Below, piece by piece: positions 5,189 to 8,536 of a stretch of DNA of 8,536 bases. The number at the start of each line of letters is the position of its first letter. Position 1 is the first letter of the stretch. A program made the translations under genes and the position numbers. The stretch is from JBOGWP01 sp050693875 (lineage in GTDB: Bacteria; Actinomycetota; CADDZG01; JAHWKV01; JBOGWP01). The notes beneath the pieces are model-generated. The model was given only the letters and a program-made list of their open reading frames with translations, did not search any database and was not told where the DNA came from. Where the stretch lies: assembly GCA_050693875.1 (NCBI GenBank), contig JBOGWP010000196.1:1-8536 (forward strand), in the 5' to 3' direction.

Positions 5189-7916
5189 GCCACCGGCTCC
5201 CGCTCGAGCAGGGGCACCCGGCCGGAGAGACGGTGGTGCCGGCTCCGGGAGCGGAGCGCACCTCCAGGGCTCCGCCCAGCGACTCCACCCGGTCGGCCAT
5301 GTTCTGCAGGCCCATCCCCCTCGCCGCGGCGGCAGGGTCGAAGCCGATGCCATCGTCGGAGACGGTGAAGGCGAGCTCGCCGTCCACGCGCTCGATCCTG
5401 ATGGCGATGCGGGAGGCGGACGCGTATTTGGCGATGTTCTGGAGCGCCTCGAGGCAGCAGAAGTAGACCGCGGTCTCGACCCCCTGGGGGAGCCGCCCCA
5501 GATCGTCGGCCTCGACGAGGACAGGGAGGGCGACGCGCCGCGCGTGGTCACGGAGGGCCGCGGCGATGCCTTGCTCCGAAAGGACCGGCGGGTAGATCCC
5601 GCGCGCAAGGTTGCGGAGCGTCTCCAGCCCCTCCTCGGTCTCGCCGCCGATCTCGACCAGGAGCGCGCGGGCGCGTGCAGTGTCCCGGGCGGCGAGTGTT
5701 CTCGCCAACCCCAGCTTCACCGCCAGCGCCACCAGGTGCTGCTGTGCACCGTCGTGGATGTCCCGCTCCAGGGAGCGCCGCTCCCGGTCCTGGGCCGCGA
5801 CGATCCTCTGGCGGGACCTGCGAAGCTCGGCTGCCTGGGCCGAGATCTCCTCCACCTTTCTCTTGAGCTGCTCTCGCAGGGCGACGTTGCGCAGGACGAT
5901 GCCGGCCTGCGAGGCCAGGCCTTGCAGAAGCCGCTCCTCTGCAGGCGTGAGGGCCTGCTTCGTCTTCGAGACGGTGAGGGCGCCGAGCACCTCGCCCCGG
6001 TGGAGCACAGGCACGGCGCGGTCGGCGCCTTCGAAGGGCGGAAGCCCCGCCGCGGCGAGTGCCAGCGGGGGGACCGCCGGTGCATCCGCGGGCCAGGACG
6101 CCACCGGCACCAGCCGCCCGCCGATCCGCAGCCAGACGCGGGCCTGGTCGGCGCCGGTGCCCTCGGCCACGATTCGGGCCATTCGGGGCGTGACCTCCCC
6201 GAGGGCGTCGGTCTCGGCCACACGGTCGGAGAACCGGGAAACGACCTCGTAGGGGGTTGCCCGGTGGCCGTACACGAGGAGGTTCGCCACCCGCTGCAAC
6301 CACTCCTTGACCGGCTCGAAGGCCACCGCCACGATGGCAGTGGCCGCGATGGAAGTGACCAGGTCCTTCCCCACCAGCGAGCCGGCGCCGACGACCACGG
6401 CCACGTACACGAGGCCGATGAAGCCCGCGAGGGCACCATAGAGCAGGGTTTTCTTCACGACACGGTCCACGTCCCAGAGGCGGAAGCGCAGGAGTCCCAC
6501 AAGGAGCGCCACCGGGATCACCCCGAAGACCAGCAGGAACACACGGAAGATCTGGGGGCCGAGGCCCTGCCGGGAAAAGAGCGTGCCGACCAGGATGTCC
6601 TGGCCTTCCCGCCGTTCGAGGGAGCGGTAGATCGCGACGTTGTGGGCGTCGGAGTCGAGGTTGGTGAAACGGACCACCACCTCGCCGTTCGCCGGAAGCC
6701 GGAGCCGCCGCCGGTCGAACCGCTCGCCCTTCGCCGCGACTTCCACAACCCGCGGGAGCCCGGGGTCCCCCACGAACTCGACGAGCCCCCGCATGGTGTC
6801 GGGGTGCGGATCGCAGATGAAGACGTAGGTGCCGGGAGCCGGGGCGCGGAACTCGTAGTCCCGGGTGCTGCCGCGGGGGCCGGCCGACGAGAGGGCGATG
6901 GTGGCCGAAAGGCCGGCGATCCCCGCGGCCAGGGCGAAGGCAAGCGCCCAGATGAGAATCCTCGACTGCTGGCGGGCCTCCGGGACCCGCGCCCGGCGGT
7001 AGCGCTGCACCTGGGCGCCGAGCCCCGCCACCGGGGTGAGGAGCCCGAAGACGACGACGAGTCCGAGCGTGTGATCCCCGCCAGCGGCGAGCATGGCGAC
7101 CAGGAGCCCTCCCGCCACGGCGACGACCACGTACCCGGCACGCCGCCTCGCCGGGAGCCTGCCGTCGGGAAACAGGAGGAGGGCAAAGATGTAGCTCATG
7201 CCGGCGATGGCATGGAAGCCGAGGAGGTGCACCACGTCCACGGCGTCGTAGATCCGCGGCGGCACGAGGCTGAGCGCTTCGTGACCCTGGAGGTTGAAGG
7301 CGACCGAGGCACCGAGCATGCCGAGGGCGAACAGCCTCGCGGTGCGGTCACGCGGGCGAAGGCGGAGCAGGAACGCGGCCATGCCGAGGTTGATGGCGCT
7401 GAAGGTGTAGTCGAGGAAGGCGTGGGGGGCCGGCTCGGCGGTGTGGGAGGCACGGGCCGCGCCACCGGCCAGGACGGCAGCGAGGCCGTCGCCGCTGCTC
7501 CATCGGTGCAGGGCGCGGTGCAGAGGTGGGACGACGGAGGCGGCCGCGGGCAGGAGACCGAGCAGTAGCCAGGCGACCGCGGCTGCGGCCACAAGGCCGA
7601 GGAGGACGAAGTAGAGCCCGGTGTGACCGGCCGGCACCGCCTCGGGAGCGGCTTCAGACTCCGGGTCGAGCGAGAGCGTCTTGCCGCGGCCGCGATGGCG
7701 CGCCCACGTCCAAAAGGCCGCTGCCCCAAGGGCGGCGAGCCCCAGGGGGGCCAGCAGGACTGGGCCGCCGGTGCCCAACACCGCCACGGCGAGGAGGGCC
7801 ACAAGCACGACGGCGAGGGGTCCCCGCGCGCCGGGGCGCTTCACCCCGGAGTTGCGAGGACGCCGCGCCCAGGCCGCGAGCGGACGGCCGAGACGTGGGG
7901 TCCTCTTCTCCCTCAT
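5079..7916 (-). CDS. Membrane sensor histidine kinase HK3 with cupredoxin-like extracytoplasmic insert
   Basis: As sequenced this encodes 945 residues. About ten or more hydrophobic segments lie between 35 and 343. An insert at about 346-456 resembles a cupredoxin. Two or three more membrane segments follow (457-535), with RFRLWDVDRVV at 477-487. Then come a GAF domain (about 549-680), a coiled linker (681-710), an H-box with His721 in ERDIHDGAQQHLVAL including DxxxQ (722-726), and a HATPase domain with Asn827 (EALQNIAKYA), DDGIGFD (854-860) and RGMGLQNM (866-873). All kinase motifs look intact, so autophosphorylation and transfer to a NarL-type regulator are expected. ATG 7916 overlaps the HK4 stop as ATGA; the ribosome site is weak, so translation is probably coupled. 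After Ser897 the frame departs from the family ending, and the last 48 residues overlap HK2. Removing one TC would restore GRVPLLEREPVA and a stop at 5187-5185 (909 residues). Confidence 0.92.
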   Translation of the reverse strand: MREKRTPRLGRPLAAWARRPRNSGVKRPGARGPLAVVLVALLAVAVLGTGGPVLLAPLGLAALGAAAFWTWARHRGRGKTLSLDPESEAAPEAVPAGHTGLYFVLLGLVAAAAVAWLLLGLLPAAASVVPPLHRALHRWSSGDGLAAVLAGGAARASHTAEPAPHAFLDYTFSAINLGMAAFLLRLRPRDRTARLFALGMLGASVAFNLQGHEALSLVPPRIYDAVDVVHLLGFHAIAGMSYIFALLLFPDGRLPARRRAGYVVVAVAGGLLVAMLAAGGDHTLGLVVVFGLLTPVAGLGAQVQRYRRARVPEARQQSRILIWALAFALAAGIAGLSATIALSSAGPRGSTRDYEFRAPAPGTYVFICDPHPDTMRGLVEFVGDPGLPRVVEVAAKGERFDRRRLRLPANGEVVVRFTNLDSDAHNVAIYRSLERREGQDILVGTLFSRQGLGPQIFRVFLLVFGVIPVALLVGLLRFRLWDVDRVVKKTLLYGALAGFIGLVYVAVVVGAGSLVGKDLVTSIAATAIVAVAFEPVKEWLQRVANLLVYGHRATPYEVVSRFSDRVAETDALGEVTPRMARIVAEGTGADQARVWLRIGGRLVPVASWPADAPAVPPLALAAAGLPPFEGADRAVPVLHRGEVLGALTVSKTKQALTPAEERLLQGLASQAGIVLRNVALREQLKRKVEEISAQAAELRRSRQRIVAAQDRERRSLERDIHDGAQQHLVALAVKLGLARTLAARDTARARALLVEIGGETEEGLETLRNLARGIYPPVLSEQGIAAALRDHARRVALPVLVEADDLGRLPQGVETAVYFCCLEALQNIAKYASASRIAIRIERVDGELAFTVSDDGIGFDPAAAARGMGLQNMADRVESLGGALEVRSAPGAGTTVSPAGCPCSSGSRWHEEPYDVLAGVGIVRDLVHARRGWPRLHPGEPDRAP
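5224..5230 (-). other. Probable 2-nt frameshift in a TC repeat near the end of HK3
   Basis: The minus strand reads GTCTCTCCGGCC here. In the annotated phase it gives GTTVSPAGC, unlike any paralogue. With one TC fewer it gives GTTVSGRVPLLEREPVA and a TGA at 5187-5185 that overlaps the HK2 ATG at 5188 as ATGA. HK4 ends GTRVAGRVPARALDPVG and also overlaps its downstream gene by ATGA. Two independent features are thus restored by one repeat unit. A sequencing or assembly error, a real mutation and programmed slippage are all possible. Confidence 0.7.
6549..6881 (-). other. Cupredoxin-like segment in permuted order within HK3
   Basis: This codes for HK3 residues 346-456, a predicted extracytoplasmic loop between the helix ending near 343 and the one starting near 457. 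HK1 and HK2 have only a short loop at this place. The first part, DYEFRAPAPGTYVFICD then PHPDTMRG (353-377), matches the C-terminal half of a blue-copper domain with Cys368, His371 and Met375. The second part, LRLPANGEVVVRFTNLD then SDAHNVAIY (405-430), matches the N-terminal half with ligand-type His425. In ordinary cupredoxins the His strand comes first. All four ligand types are present, so one permuted copper site is conceivable. Confidence 0.6.
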
Positions 7917-8536
7917 CCCACGGGATCCAGTGCCCGGGCCGGCACCCGCCCCGCCACCCTCGTCCCCTTCCCGGGCTCGGACTCGATCCGAAGCGACCCT
8001 CCGAGGGCCTCGATGCGGTCGGCCATGTTCTGGGTCCCCGACCCCCGCCTGCTCGAGGAGGCATCGAAGCCCGGCCCAGCGTCTTCGACCTCGAACGACA
8101 ACTCGCCCCCCTCAGCCCCCAGGCGGATCGACAGCGCAGCCCCCGGGGCGTGCTTGGAGGCGTTCTGGATCGCCTCCCGGACACAGAAATACACCGCCGC
8201 CTCGACCTGGGGATCGAAGCGGGCCCCCTCGAGCCGGTCCTCCACGGAGGCGGCGATCCCGACCTTGGCGAGGTGGCCCCGAAGCGCAGCCGCCACTCCC
8301 TGGTCGGCAAGCAGCGGGGGATAGATCCCCCGAGCGAGATCCCGCAGGGTCTCGATCGCCTCGGAGGCCTGGGAGCGAAGCTCCTCCAGCATCGCCCCCG
8401 CCCGCAGGCGATCTCGCCCGAGCAGCGCCCGGGCCAGCCCGAGCTTGACCGCCATCGCCACGAGCTGCTGCTGGGCCCCGTCGTGGATGTCGCGCTCCAT
8501 CCGCCGGCGCTCGGCATCCTGGGCGGCGACGATGCG
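7913..8536 (-). CDS. Sensor histidine kinase HK4 (N-terminus beyond right edge)
   Basis: This is the C-terminal 207 residues of a HisKA_3 kinase; the frame is open through the right edge, so an ATG at 8500 inside it is not a start. The fragment opens RIVAAQDAERRR and has an intact H-box with His18 in ERDIHDGAQQQLVAM, including the DxxxQ motif (19-23). The LARGIYPPLLADQG X-region is at 67-80. The HATPase domain has Asn125 (EAIQNASKHA), DAGPG (152-156) and RGSGTQNM (164-171). It ends GTRVAGRVPARALDPVG, and its TGA at 7915-7913 overlaps the HK3 ATG as ATGA, so HK4 and HK3 are co-transcribed and probably translationally coupled. By homology a membrane and GAF region should lie beyond the edge (inference). 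Kinase motifs look fully competent. Confidence 0.92.
   Translation of the reverse strand, partial: RIVAAQDAERRRMERDIHDGAQQQLVAMAVKLGLARALLGRDRLRAGAMLEELRSQASEAIETLRDLARGIYPPLLADQGVAAALRGHLAKVGIAASVEDRLEGARFDPQVEAAVYFCVREAIQNASKHAPGAALSIRLGAEGGELSFEVEDAGPGFDASSSRRGSGTQNMADRIEALGGSLRIESEPGKGTRVAGRVPARALDPVG

Noticed and set aside
5189..5608. The N-terminal extension of the HK2 frame up to an ATG at 5608.
   Set aside because: These bases encode the HK3 ATP-binding domain in another phase. The extension is rich in Ser, Arg and Pro without family similarity, and ATG 5188 has a ribosome site and the expected ATGA junction.
3677..7568. Very long plus-strand open frames (for example 4992-7568 and 3677-5032) opposite HK2 and HK3.
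   Set aside because: They are antisense phases kept open by high GC. Their translations are low-complexity and rich in R, G, H and D with no recognisable domain, while the minus strand encodes clear kinase domains over the same bases.
1..8536. Both window edges cut a kinase at the same VAAQ-D site, hinting at a circle or a duplicated junction.
   Set aside because: The match is the conserved linker/H-box motif. The DNA diverges after about ten bases, so window placement and paralogy explain it.
1553..8536. Reading the kinases, VapBC and Uma2 as one new defence system.
   Set aside because: The cassette and the kinases are on opposite strands with separate control, and nothing in the sequence links their functions beyond proximity.

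Overview
The window is very GC-rich (about 70% by eye). It carries the protein style of Actinomycetota or a similar high-GC Gram-positive-like lineage: multi-pass membrane sensor kinases of the HisKA_3 (NarL/FixJ-partner) class with LFPDGR, NPIG and YR-LYDIDVV motifs, ATGA-coupled genes, a GTG start, and VapBC and Uma2 accessory genes. No rRNA, tRNA, CRISPR array or insertion sequence is visible, and the exact taxon cannot be read from the sequence.

Layout. Four related sensor histidine kinases lie on the minus strand. In transcription order they are HK4 (8536 to 7913, only the C-terminal 207 residues in the window), HK3 (7916 to 5079), HK2 (5188 to 3071) and, after a gap, HK1 (1471 to the left edge, cut just before its H-box). 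HK4 and HK3 overlap by ATGA. HK3 and HK2 would overlap by ATGA too, but a 2-nt slip in a TC repeat near the end of HK3 puts it out of frame. The gap between HK2 and HK1 holds plus-strand genes: a vapB-vapC toxin-antitoxin pair (1553-2214) and a Uma2-family nuclease-like gene (2308-2868). Between Uma2 and HK2 lies a short decayed copy of a kinase C-terminus on the minus strand. It suggests that the array once held another kinase, and that the cassette arrived at, or now marks, a rearrangement point.

How the parts may work together. HK3 and HK4 have intact histidine, N, G1 and G2 boxes and the DxxxQ motif. HK2 keeps its membrane region, GAF domain and histidine but has lost the N box, the DxGxG motif and the G2 glycines, so it looks like a pseudokinase in the same transcription unit as competent kinases. 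HK3 has about 110 extra residues in a predicted extracytoplasmic loop that resemble a cupredoxin with its halves in swapped order. The C-x2-H-x3-M motif comes first and the HN-type histidine strand second. No response regulator gene lies in the window. The likeliest novel content is this array: a predicted copper- or redox-sensing kinase with a permuted cupredoxin loop, translated next to a degenerate partner kinase. The vapBC and uma2 genes look like ordinary accessory genes, although vapB and HK1 share one short AT-rich divergent control region.
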